Source of the DNA: Candidatus Dechloromonas phosphorivorans
Lineage (GTDB): Bacteria > Pseudomonadota > Gammaproteobacteria > Burkholderiales > Rhodocyclaceae
DNA: 64,000 bases
Direction of reading: 5' to 3'
Assembly: GCA_016721185.1 (NCBI GenBank)
Contig: JADKIP010000014.1
Coordinates: 372,001-436,000 of the forward strand
The notes beneath the pieces were generated by a model, which searched no databases, was not told the origin of the DNA, and saw only the letters and a program-made list of their open reading frames with translations. Position numbers and translations under genes: made by a program. Each line of letters starts with the position of its first letter. Within the stretch, counting starts at the first letter, position 1. Positions 25,490 to 35,500 of the stretch are shown here, piece after piece.

Positions 25490-25555
25490 TTTGCTTCCTT
25501 TCAAGGATGGCCAGCCTGATCTGATTCGGGCTGGTGGTTGGGTTTGCCGGTTGGC

Positions 25556-25714
25556 TTATATCCTGCCCAGTAACAACAGAATGACCAGAATGACAACGAC
25601 CAGGCCAAGGCCGCCGCTGGGTCCGTAACCCCAACTCCGGCTATGCGGCCAACTGGGAATGGCGCCGATCAGCATCAAAATCAGGACGATCAGCAGTATG
25701 GTTCCTAATGACAT
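25556..25714 (-). CDS. DUF3309 small membrane protein
   Basis: A 52-residue protein: MSLGTILLIVLILMLIGAIP, a polar Trp/Ser/Gly linker (SWPHSRSWGYGPSGG) and a second helix LGLVVVILVILLLLGRI. This is the DUF3309 pattern. GAGGAG lies before the ATG. Function unknown; the family is commonly found beside CsbD, DUF1328 and BON genes. A well-formed candidate operator lies about 120 bases upstream. Confidence 0.88.
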   Translation of the reverse strand: MSLGTILLIVLILMLIGAIPSWPHSRSWGYGPSGGLGLVVVILVILLLLGRI

Positions 25715-25830
25715 TTGTATTCTCCTCGAACTGGTTGTTCTTCGCCCGGTTGAGCAGCGAGGAAATTCGTTTTGCCTGGCGATGTATATCTCCAGATCCA
25801 CGTGAATCAGGATACTCAGCCGCCAAAATT

Positions 25831-25853
25831 CATCTGTACGCCAGCACACAGAC
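25831..25853. promoter_or_regulatory. Candidate shared operator, site 6
   Basis: CATCTGTACGCCAGCACACA then GAC; its complement GTCTGTGTGCTGGCGTACAG has CTGT arms around GCTGGC. It is one of the two best copies and lies between the leftward DUF3309 gene and the rightward zinc-ribbon gene. Confidence 0.5.
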
Positions 25854-25941
25854 TGGGCTAAACGGGGTGGATAAGCTCTCCCTTAATCTGGGTAGTTCCC
25901 CGGATGAGAAGCTTCAAAAAAGTTTTGGAAAGTGCATCTAA

Positions 25942-26127
25942 ATGGCGGTCAATCCCTCACACGAACATTTATGTCCGGTCTGCAATGGCACGACTTACCG
26001 TGTCTCGCGGCGCTTTATCGACCTGGTTTTTAGCCTGTTTATTCTGGTTCACCGCTACCGTTGCCGTTCAATGCGTTGTGACTGGGAAGGTAATTTCCGC
26101 GAAGCGCGGGAACGAACAAAAGCGTGA
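25942..26127 (+). CDS. Small zinc-ribbon protein with hydrophobic middle
   Basis: A 61-residue protein with two cysteine pairs: CPVCNGTTYRVSRR and CRSMRCDWEG, consistent with a zinc ribbon. Between them lies a 14-residue hydrophobic stretch (FIDLVFSLFILVHRY), which may be buried or peripheral to the membrane. It is not recognised as a named family. It precedes the ferritin-like gene by 66 bases on the same strand, so a transcript with it is possible. The role is unknown. Confidence 0.65.
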   Translation: MAVNPSHEHLCPVCNGTTYRVSRRFIDLVFSLFILVHRYRCRSMRCDWEGNFREARERTKA

Positions 26128-26193
26128 TCAACAGTGTGGATGGCAGCGGTTTGCCGAGTTTTCTCAATCACCCATAACAATCAGGAGAATCAA

Positions 26194-26481
26194 ATGTCCA
26201 GTGTTGGCTATCACGAACCGATCGATGAACTTTCCGTTGAAACCCGCGACATGCATCGCGCCATTGTTTCTTTGATGGAAGAGCTTGAAGCCGTCGATTG
26301 GTACAACCAGCGGGCTGATGCCTGCAAGGATCCCGCGCTTAAGGCCATCCTTCAGCACAACCGGGATGAAGAGAAAGAGCACGCCGCGATGTTGCTGGCG
26401 TGGATCGAGCGTAAAGACCAGTACTTCTCGAAGCAGATGAAGAACTTTTTGTTCACCGAGAAGCCGATTGCCCACGCCTAA
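26194..26481 (+). CDS. Encapsulated-ferritin-like (EncFtn) protein without cargo tag
   Basis: A 95-residue two-helix protein closely following EncFtn: YHEPIDELSVETRDMHRAIV, SLMEELEAVDWYNQRADACK, HNRDEEKEHAAMLLAWIERK. The ferroxidase Glu and the ExxH pair are present. EncFtn dimers assemble into rings that oxidise Fe2+ and normally sit inside an encapsulin shell. Here the protein ends FTEKPIAHA with no C-terminal encapsulin-targeting peptide, and no shell gene follows; instead a GGDEF/EAL gene starts on the next base. AGGAGAATCAA gives a strong ribosome site. Either the shell is encoded elsewhere or the protein works free in the cytoplasm. Confidence 0.85.
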   Translation: MSSVGYHEPIDELSVETRDMHRAIVSLMEELEAVDWYNQRADACKDPALKAILQHNRDEEKEHAAMLLAWIERKDQYFSKQMKNFLFTEKPIAHA

Positions 26482-29001
26482 ATGGGTGCAAACGCCCAGC
26501 CCATGAATGGCTCGCCGACGCGCGTTCTGCTGATTGAGAGCAATGTCGCGGACAGCGAACTGGTCGAACAGGCACTAGCCAGCGCGATTGGTCATCCGTT
26601 TCATCTTGAAACGGTCAGCCTGCTGGCCAGCGGGCTTGAACGCCTGGGGTGTGAAAAATTCCAGGTGGTATTGCTCGACCTTGCCTTGCCCGATGGTCAA
26701 GATCTCGAAGCCTTCGATCAGGTTTTTTTGGCGGCACCGAATGCCCTGATTCTGATCCTGTGTTCGGCCAGCGACGAAAATGTGGCGCGTCAGGCGGTGC
26801 AGCGCGGTGCCGATGACTATCTGGTCAAAGGCCATGTCGATACCCACTGGTTATCGCGGGCGCTTTATTACCTGCTTGAGCGCAAGGAAATCAGAGAAGC
26901 CCTGCGCACGAGCGAGGCGCGTTTTCGGGCGATCAGCGATGCCTCGCCACTCGGTATTTTTGTTTCCGATAGCGAAGGCAGTTGTGTTTATACCAATGAG
27001 GCGTACCACAAGATTTCGGGGCTTTCGTTCGAGCAAACCCTCGGCACCAACTGGATGACGGCGATTCACCCGGAAGACCGCAAGCGCGTGCTGACCGAGT
27101 GGCGTGATGCGGCGATGGGCCTGGAACCTTTCCAGACCGAATACCGGTTTTTGCAGGAAGAGGGAACGGTGGTCTGGACGCGGGTCAGCAGTGCGCCGAT
27201 GTACGAGGGGACGCAGCCGCACGGCCGGGTCAAGACCGTTGAGGATATTACGCCGCGTAAGCAGGCCGAGTTTGCCTTGCAGGCAGCGGAGGAAGCCTTG
27301 TTCGATGAACGCGAGCGGGCCCAGGTCACGCTCAACTCGATCGGCGATGCGGTGTTGACGACTGATGTTGCAGGCAACGTCACTTACCTGAACCGGGTGG
27401 CCGAGGCGATGACCGGCTGGTCATGGCAGGACGCCCTGGGCCATCCACTTTCCGAGGTCTTCAACATCATTGACGGCACAACCCGCGAGGTCGCCTCGAA
27501 TCCGGCAACGCGCGCCGTCAAGGAAGACCGCACCGTTGGGCTGGCCGCGGATTGCGTGCTGGTTCGCCGCGATGGGTATGAGTCGGCGATTGAGGATTCC
27601 GCTGCGCCCATTCACAACCGGGACGCCCAGGATGCCGGCGCGGTGATTGTCTTCCACGACGTCAGTAAATCGCGGGCAATGGCACTGAAAATGGCCCACC
27701 TGGCCCAGCACGATTTTCTCACCGACCTGCCGAACCGCGCGTTGCTGACCGAGCGCCTGACCCAGGCGATCAGTCTGGCCCAGCGCCATCACAAGCAGGT
27801 CGCACTGCTTTTTCTCGATCTCGATCATTTCAAACACATCAACGACTCGCTCGGGCACACGGTCGGTGACCAGTTGTTGCAATCGGTGGCAGAGCGCCTG
27901 GCTGCCTGCGTCCGGGTTTCCGATACGGTCTGCCGTCAGGGCGGTGATGAGTTCGTGATTCTGCTGGCCGAAATCGCCCGGCCCCACGATACAACCCTGG
28001 TCGCGGAGAAACTGCTCGCGGCCTTCGCCTTGCCGCATGTGATCGGCGGGCAGGATCTGCATATCACCCTGAGCATCGGCATCAGTGTTTATCCGGATGA
28101 CGGCGACAACGTCGAAACCGTGATGCAGAACGCCGATACCGCGATGTACCACGCCAAAGCCAACGGCCGTAACACTTACCAGTTTTTTACCGGCGAGATG
28201 AATACCGAGGCGGTCCGCCGGCAGCAGATCGAAAGCAGCCTGCGCCGGGCCTTGAAGCGGGGTGAATTTCTCCTGCATTACCAGCCGCAGGTCGATCTTG
28301 CCTCCGGCGAGATGACCGGCGTCGAGGCGCTGATTCGCTGGCTTGATCCGAATGTCGGTTTGCTCCACCCGGGGCGCTTTGTGTCGATTGCGGAAGAGAG
28401 CGGCTTGATCGTGCCGATTGGTCGCTGGGCGCTGCGTGAAGCCTGCCGGCAAACGCAGCTCTGGCTGAAGCGCGGCCTTTTTGCCGTGCCGGTCTCGGTG
28501 AATATTTCGGCCATCGAGTTTCGTCACAAGGATTTTCTCGCCGGGGTCGAATTGATCCTGAAGGAAACCGGCTTGCCCGCCGCCTATCTTGAGCTGGAAC
28601 TGACTGAAAGCATCCTGATGCATGACGCCGATTCGTCGGCCAGCATGCTGGGCGCGCTCAAGGAAATGGGCGTCAAGCTGGCCATTGATGACTTTGGCAC
28701 TGGCTATTCCAGCCTGAGTTATCTCCGGCGCTTTCCGATTGATACCTTGAAAATCGATCAGTCGTTCGTCCGCGCCATTGGTACCAATGACGACGATGCA
28801 ACCATTGTCAGCGCCGTGATCGGCATGGGTATCAACCTCAAGCAGCGGGTGATCGCCGAGGGGGTGGAAACATCCGAGCAACTTGCTTTCCTGCGCGCCA
28901 GGCAATGCGCCGGTGGGCAAGGTTTTTTGTTCAGCCGCCCGATGCCGCCCGATGATTTTGCCGGCCTGCTGGTTGATGAAGTGGTTTCCCTGCCGCGTTA
29001 A
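26482..29001 (+). CDS. REC-PAS-PAS-GGDEF-EAL signalling protein
   Basis: An 839-residue protein. Residues 10-125 are a receiver domain (phospho-Asp in VVLLDLALPDGQD, about residue 66). PAS domains span about 145-265 and 285-395. The GGDEF domain (405-565) has intact RQGGDEFVILL near 490. The EAL domain (585-825) has GVEALIRWLDP near 613 and the catalytic-site DDFGTGYSSLSYLRRFPIDT. Both c-di-GMP synthesis and hydrolysis are therefore possible. No membrane span is seen. The ATG immediately follows the EncFtn stop and has no ribosome site, which implies translational coupling to the ferritin-like gene. Confidence 0.93.
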   Translation: MGANAQPMNGSPTRVLLIESNVADSELVEQALASAIGHPFHLETVSLLASGLERLGCEKFQVVLLDLALPDGQDLEAFDQVFLAAPNALILILCSASDENVARQAVQRGADDYLVKGHVDTHWLSRALYYLLERKEIREALRTSEARFRAISDASPLGIFVSDSEGSCVYTNEAYHKISGLSFEQTLGTNWMTAIHPEDRKRVLTEWRDAAMGLEPFQTEYRFLQEEGTVVWTRVSSAPMYEGTQPHGRVKTVEDITPRKQAEFALQAAEEALFDERERAQVTLNSIGDAVLTTDVAGNVTYLNRVAEAMTGWSWQDALGHPLSEVFNIIDGTTREVASNPATRAVKEDRTVGLAADCVLVRRDGYESAIEDSAAPIHNRDAQDAGAVIVFHDVSKSRAMALKMAHLAQHDFLTDLPNRALLTERLTQAISLAQRHHKQVALLFLDLDHFKHINDSLGHTVGDQLLQSVAERLAACVRVSDTVCRQGGDEFVILLAEIARPHDTTLVAEKLLAAFALPHVIGGQDLHITLSIGISVYPDDGDNVETVMQNADTAMYHAKANGRNTYQFFTGEMNTEAVRRQQIESSLRRALKRGEFLLHYQPQVDLASGEMTGVEALIRWLDPNVGLLHPGRFVSIAEESGLIVPIGRWALREACRQTQLWLKRGLFAVPVSVNISAIEFRHKDFLAGVELILKETGLPAAYLELELTESILMHDADSSASMLGALKEMGVKLAIDDFGTGYSSLSYLRRFPIDTLKIDQSFVRAIGTNDDDATIVSAVIGMGINLKQRVIAEGVETSEQLAFLRARQCAGGQGFLFSRPMPPDDFAGLLVDEVVSLPR

Positions 29002-29004
29002 AAC

Positions 29005-29026
29005 TATGTGCGGTGGAGCACAGACC
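29005..29026. promoter_or_regulatory. Candidate shared operator, site 7
   Basis: TATGTGCGGTGGAGCACAGA then CC matches TGTGCGCTGGCGCACAGA at 16 of 18 positions by eye. It lies 85 bases upstream of the BON lipoprotein start, in the short gap after the REC-PAS-GGDEF-EAL gene. Confidence 0.5.
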
Positions 29027-29110
29027 CCGTTTGTCATTTTGCATAAGCTGGGTTTCTGCAGGGCGCTGGAAGCAGTCAATCCTGCCTTACCCACATCCGG
29101 AGAATCAACC

Positions 29111-29425
29111 ATGAACAAATTCAGCAAATATCTATCCGCACTTTTCCTCGCCGTTACTCTGGCTTCTGTTGTTGGTTGCGCCTCGACTTCCAAGCAGGAA
29201 GGCACCGGAGAATATGTGGACGACAGCGTCATCACCACCAAGGTCAAGGCTGCCATCCTCGGCGAGCCTTCGCTCAAGGTTGCCGAGATCAATGTCGAGA
29301 CTTTCAAGGGCGTCGTTCAACTGAGCGGCTTCGTTACATCGACGGCATTGGCCAACAAGGCGGTTGAAATTGCCGGCAAGGTCAGTGGCGTGAAGTCCGT
29401 CAAGAACGACATGCGCGTCAAGTAA
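29111..29425 (+). CDS. Single-BON-domain lipoprotein
   Basis: A 104-residue protein with a lipobox leader (LFLAVTLASVVGCAS, Cys near residue 23). One BON domain follows: YVDDSVITTKVKAAILGEPS, VETFKGVVQLSGFV, KVSGVKSVKNDMRVK. It is the third BON protein of the region and the most compact. GGAGAATCAACC precedes the ATG. It is expected to sit in the periplasm, lipid-anchored, binding phospholipids. The candidate operator just upstream suggests that it is stress-controlled with the other BON genes. Confidence 0.9.
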   Translation: MNKFSKYLSALFLAVTLASVVGCASTSKQEGTGEYVDDSVITTKVKAAILGEPSLKVAEINVETFKGVVQLSGFVTSTALANKAVEIAGKVSGVKSVKNDMRVK

Positions 29426-29584
29426 CCAGCGCTTTACCCCGCCTGTCAGCGTCTGCGCAGTGTCTGCACTGTGGCCGGCGATGGCAGGTGGGGATTTATC
29501 TTTGGTAACGCCGTAGCTGAATATCCCAGGTCATCCAGTTGAAGGTCAGCTTCCAATTTAACTTCCTGGAAAAGGAGTCCTGAA

Positions 29585-32500
29585 TTGAACGCTGGTCAAA
29601 AAATCTCTAATTATTTGCAACAATTCAAGACGCAGCTTCTGGCCAGCGAATGGCCTCAGTTGTCCGCTCATGAAGAACCGCCCCTGCGCGCCGAGCTATT
29701 CAGCGTTGAACAGATGGCGCAGCATGGCAAGGCGCTCGCGGCGTCACATCCGCTGGCCAGTGGGCGAGCCCCGGATCAATTGTTGGCCCGGCTGGCCGCC
29801 AATGAGGCAACGCTGGTTGAAGCCTGCCAGTTGCTGACGAAAGCCGTGACTGAAAATCGCGTTATTTCCCCCGCCGGGGAATGGCTGCTCGATAATTTTT
29901 ACCTGATTGAAGAACAGATTTGTACCGCCAAGCGGCACTTGCCCAAAGGCTATAGCCGGGAATTGCCGCGTCTGTCGCACGGCCCATCGGCCGGCCGGCC
30001 ACGGGTTTACGACATTGCGCTGGAAGCCGTGGCGCATGGCGATGGACGGGTTGATGACGAAACACTCAGCCGCTTTGTTGCGGCCTATCAAACCGTCACG
30101 CCCTTGAAAATTGGCGAGCTGTGGGCGATTCCGATCATGTTGCGGCTGGCGGTGATCGAGAACCTGCGGCGGGTTGCGGTACTGATTGCCGCGGGCTGGG
30201 TGGAGCGCAGCATGGCCGGCAGGTGGGCCGACCTGATGACCGAGACGGCGGAAAATGATGCGAAAAGCCTGATTTTGGTGATTGCCGACATGGCGCACTC
30301 GAATCCGCCGATGACCAGCGCTTTTGTCGCTGAGCTGGCGCGCCGGCTGAAAGGCCGTGGCCCGGCCCTGGCCTTGCCGCTCACCTGGATCGAGCAGCGC
30401 CTGGCCGAATCGGGATTGACCATCGACCAGTTGGTGCAGGCCGAGAATCAGCAGCAGGCTGCGGATCAGGTTTCGATCAGTAACAGCATCGGTAGCCTGC
30501 GCATGCTGGGTGCGATGGACTGGCGCGATTTTGTCGAGACGATGAGTGTCGTCGAGCAGACCTTGCGCGAAGACCCGGCCGGGGTTTATGGCCGGATGGA
30601 TTTCGCGACGCGCGATCGTTATCGGCATGCGACAGAAAATCTGGCCAAAAAAGGGCGTTTCACCGAGGTCGAAGTGGCGCGTCAGGCGGTTGAGCTGGCC
30701 AAGGCCGGGATGGCCGGGAAGGCAGGGCGCATCGGTCACGTCGGCTTCTATCTGATCGACAAGGGTTTGCCGGAAATCGAGCGTGCGGCAGAAGTTTTAA
30801 ATTCGCTCACCGACTTGTTGCGGCGGAAGCTTGCTCGCCACCCGTTGTTGATTTATCTCGGCGCTATCGGGCTGATCACGGCCATCCTCACGGGTGGTTT
30901 TCTGGCGCTGGCGCCGGTGTTTGCCATGCCGCAATGGGCATGGTTGCCGATAACGCTGCTGGCCGTGCTGGCGAGCAGCCAGTTGGCGGTGGCGCTGGTC
31001 AATTGGCTGGCCACACTGCTGGTGACGACCAAACCGCTGCCGCGCATGGATTTTTCCACCGGCATTCCGCCGACGTTCCAGACGTTGGTTGTGGTGCCAA
31101 CCATGCTGACCAGCGCCGCCGGCATTGAGGATCTGGTCGAGGCGCTGGAAGTCAGGTTTCTGGCCAATCGCGATCCCAGTCTGTATTTTGCCTTGCTGAC
31201 CGATTTTGGCGATGCGGCACAGGAATCGCTCGTTGCAGATGCGCCGCTGTTGGCGCTGGCCGAGGCCAGAATTGCCGAGCTGAACGAGAAATATGGCGGT
31301 GATGCTGCGATTTTGCAGGCTGCCGGCGACGACCATAGATACAAAGGCTGGCCGCAGGAGAATGGAAGCAACGACTGGCCCCAAGACCACAGAGACAACG
31401 CCCGGTCCTACGGTCAACCCGAAAAAACCCCGATTTTCTTCCTCTTCCACCGTCCTCGGCGCTGGAACGCGGCGCAGGGTGTCTGGATGGGTTACGAGCG
31501 CAAGCGCGGCAAGCTTGCCGATCTGAATGCGCTGTTGCGTGGTGGCGGAAAAGACGCCTTTTCGCTGATCGTCGGTGACAGCACCGCGCTGCTTGACGTG
31601 AAATACGTCATCACCCTGGACACCGATACCCAGTTGCCGCGCGACACCGCCCGGGAATTTGTCGGCGCCATGGCCCACCCGCTGAACCAGGCGCTTTACG
31701 ACCCGGAAAAGCAGCGGGTGACCGAGGGTTACGGCATCCTGCAGCCCCGTGTTGCGGTCAGCCTGCCGGGCACCAACCGCTCCCGTTTTGCCCGGCTTTA
31801 TGGGGGCGAGCCGGGGATCGACCCATACACCCGAGCGGTTTCGGATGTTTATCAGGATGTCTTTGGCGAAGGCTCCTTCATCGGCAAAGGCATTTACGAG
31901 GTTGATGTCTTCGAGCAGGCGCTGGGCGGACGTTTTCCCGAAAACCGGATTCTCAGCCACGACCTGATCGAAGGCTGTTACGCCCGCGCCGGACTGCTGA
32001 GCGATGTGCAGTTGTACGAGGATTATCCGGCTCGCTACAGTGCCGACATCAGCCGCCGCTATCGCTGGATTCGCGGCGACTGGCAACTGACCGGCTGGTT
32101 GCGTCGCCGCGTGCCCGGCAATAGCCCCGAGGGGAAGGCGCAGCGCCAGATCAATCCGCTCTCAAGGCTGGCGCAATGGAAGCTCATCGACAATCTGCGG
32201 CGCAGCCTGGTCCCGGCGGCGCTCGTTCTTCTGCTCGTTTTGGGCTGGACGCTTTTTCCGGCCACAGGGTGGTTGACCGCAGCCGTGCTCGGCATTTTGG
32301 TCATTCCGCCCTTGTCGGCAGCGTTGTTCGATATTTTCCGCAAGCCGGGCGAAGTCTTGCTGCGCCAGCACTTCGCCGCCGTCGCCGGTTCGCTTTCCCG
32401 GCATGGCAAACAACTGGTCTTCGAGCTGGCCTGTCTTCCTTACGAGGCGTTTTTCAGTCTGGATGCCATTGTCTGCACCGTTTGGCGCATGTGTGTGACG

Positions 32501-35500
32501 CGGCGCAATTTGCTCGAATGGAATCCATCGAGCGAGGTTGATCGCGAACTGTCGCGGCGGGACCGAAACAGCCTGGCGGCAAGTTTCCGGACCATGTGGG
32601 TCGGCCCGCTGATGGCCGTGGGCCTCGCCCTTTACCTGAGCGCATTTGCCCCAACGGCTCTGGCCGTGGCCGGGCCCGTTCTGCTGCTGTGGTTCGCTTC
32701 GCCGTTGATGGCATGGTGGATCAGTCTGCCGCTGGCGCGCCGCGAAGCCCGGCTGACGGTCGAACAGCGCTCTTTCCTGCATGGCATTGCGCGTCGGACA
32801 TGGGCCTTTTTCGATCAATTCGTCGGGCCGGACGACAACTGGCTGCCGCCCGATAATTTCCAGGAATACCGGGTCGCTTCAATTGCCCATCGCACCTCGC
32901 CGACCAACATCGGGATGGCGCTGCTGGCCAATTTTGCCGCCTACGATTTTGGCTATATTCAGGCCGGAATTCTGGTTGACCGCAGCACGCATACGCTGGC
33001 GACGATGGCGCGACTTGAGCGCCACAAGGGCCACTTCTACAACTGGTACGACACGCAAACCCTGGAACCCCTGCTGCCCCGATACATTTCGACGGTGGAC
33101 AGCGGCAATCTGGCCGGCCACCTGATGACTCTGCGGGCCGGCTTGCTGGCCCTGCTTGACGATTCGATATTGCCGGCGCAGGTATTCAGCGGTCTGAGCG
33201 ATACCTTCGAGATTCTTGCCGACTCAATCGATGGCGTGGCCGCCGGATCGATGGCCGAGTTCCGCAAGGAACTGGCGTCGGCCAGCGCCGCTTTGCCAAG
33301 GAATCTGCCGGCCGACCGCTTGAGCCTTGTCCGGCTCGCCGCCATTTCCGGCCGGTTGGTCACTCAGGTTGCCGGTGGCTTCAAAGCCAGGGTGGATAGC
33401 GTGCCGGAAAGCGAAGCCAGCGAATGGGCGCAGGCCCTTAACAAGCAATGTCAGGCAGCGCTGGATGAGCTTTATTTGTTTGCGCCGTGGCTAACTTTGC
33501 CGACACCGCCGGTTGGGCTGGAGGCTTGCCGGGATAATCTGCTCAAACTGGCAGGCACCCTCAGCCTGCGTCGACTGGCGACGCTGGATGTCGATTTTGG
33601 CCTGGAAATCGCCAGCTGGTTCAATGCCGAGCCGACCCCGGCGCAGCGCGCTTGGCTGATTGATTCACAGCGGCAGATTAGCGAAGCGGGCAGCGCGGTC
33701 AGAAGCCGGATCGCGAGCATTGAAGCACTGGCGCGGCAAGCCGGCGAGTTTGCCGACATGGACTACGACTTCCTCTACGACAAGGCGCGCCATTTACTGA
33801 CGATTGGCTACAACGTCGCCGAATGCCGGCTCGACACCAGTTACTACGACCTGTTGGCCTCCGAAGCGCGCTTGTGCAATTTTGTCGCCATTGCCCAGGG
33901 TAAATTGCCGCAGGAAAGCTGGTTCGCGCTGGGCCGTTTATTGACGGCGACCGGCGGCGAACCGGCGCTGCTCTCGTGGAGCGGCTCGATGTTCGAGTAC
34001 CTGATGCCGATGCTGGTCATGCCAAGCTACGACAACACGCTGCTCGACCAGACCTGCAAGGCGGCGGTGGCGCGCCAGATCGAATACGGCGGTCAACGTG
34101 GCGTGCCGTGGGGCATTTCGGAATCCGGCTACAACACCGTCGACCTGCATCTGAATTACCAGTATTGCCCCTTTGGCGTCCCCGGTTTGGGGCTGAAGCG
34201 CGGGCTGGCTGACGATCTGGTGATCGCGCCTTACGCCTCGGCACTGGCGCTGATGGTGGCACCGGAAGAGGCCTGCCTGAATTTGCAGCGCTTGGCTGCC
34301 GAAGGCTTTGTCGGTAAATACGGCTTTTTTGAAGCCATCGACTACACCTCCGTCCGCCAGCGGCGCGGCCAGTCCAACGTGGTGGTGCGTTCCTTCATGG
34401 CCCACCACCAGGGCATGAGCCTGCTCTCGCTGGCCTATCTGTTGCTGAATCGGCCGATGCAGCGCCGCTTCGAGTCGGACCGGCTGTTCCAGGCGGTGAT
34501 GCTGCTGTTGCAGGAACGGGTACCCAAGGCGACGGCGCTGTTCTCGCATACGGCGCAACTCTCCGAAGTGCGTGCGATGCAAGTCGAGGAGGAAAAGCGG
34601 ATTCGGGTGTTCACGACGCCCGATACGCCGATTCCCGAGGTGCAATTGCTGTCGAATGGCCGCTACCACGTGATGCTGACCAATGCCGGGGGCGGTTACA
34701 GCCGTTGGCGCGATCTCGCCGTCACCCGCTGGCGCGAAGACCTGACCTGCGACAACTGGGGGACTTTCTGCTACATCCGCGATGTGGCCAGCGGCAATTT
34801 CTGGTCGAACGCCCATCAACCGACCCTGAATCGCCCGGAAAATTACGAAGCGATTTTCTCCGAAGGTCGCGCCGAATTTCGTCGCCGCGATGGCGTGGGA
34901 ACGGGTGATGACCAGATCGAAACCTATACCGAAATTGTCGTTTCGCCGGAAGACGACATTGAGTTGCGGCGAGTTCGCCTGACCAATCGCTCGCGCCAGC
35001 GCCGGGAAATTGAGGTGACCAGTTATGCCGAGGTGGTGATTGCCCCACCGGCCGCCGACGCGCTGCACCCGGCCTTCAGCAATCTGTTTGTCCAGACTGA
35101 AATCCTGCGCGACCGCCGCGCCATTTTGTGCACCCGGCGGCCCCGTTCGTCTGATGAGCAATCGCCCTGGATGCTGCATTTGATGGTGGTGCACGGCGCC
35201 GAAACCGGCGCGGTGTCTTACGAAACGGATCGTTCGCAATTCATTGGCCGGACGCGAACCACTGCCGCGCCGCAAGCGCTGATCGATTCCGCCGCACTCT
35301 CGGGGAGCGAAGGTTCGGTGCTCGACCCGATTGTGGCGATTCGCTATCGCATCACGCTTGAGCCGCAGCAGGTAGTCACTATTGATATGGTTTCGGGCGT
35401 TGCCGATAACCGTGACATGGCCGTCTGCCTGATTGATAAATACCAGGATCGACATCTTGCCGACCGGGTTTTCGACCTGGCCTGGACGCACAGCCAGGTG

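Noticed and set aside
26194..29001. Classical encapsulin operon
   Set aside because: No shell-protein gene and no targeting peptide are present near the EncFtn-like gene.
7585..32300. Extra GTTGACCGCAG matches at 7588, 23528 and 32270
   Set aside because: They carry the core only, without the phased A-runs, and encode expected residues, so they were not counted as copies of the dispersed element.
33938..35491. Long open frames antisense to the glucan synthase (also 29744-30739, 30797-32086 and 35504-36775)
   Set aside because: They are shadows of a GC-rich conserved gene; no start signals or recognisable protein were seen.
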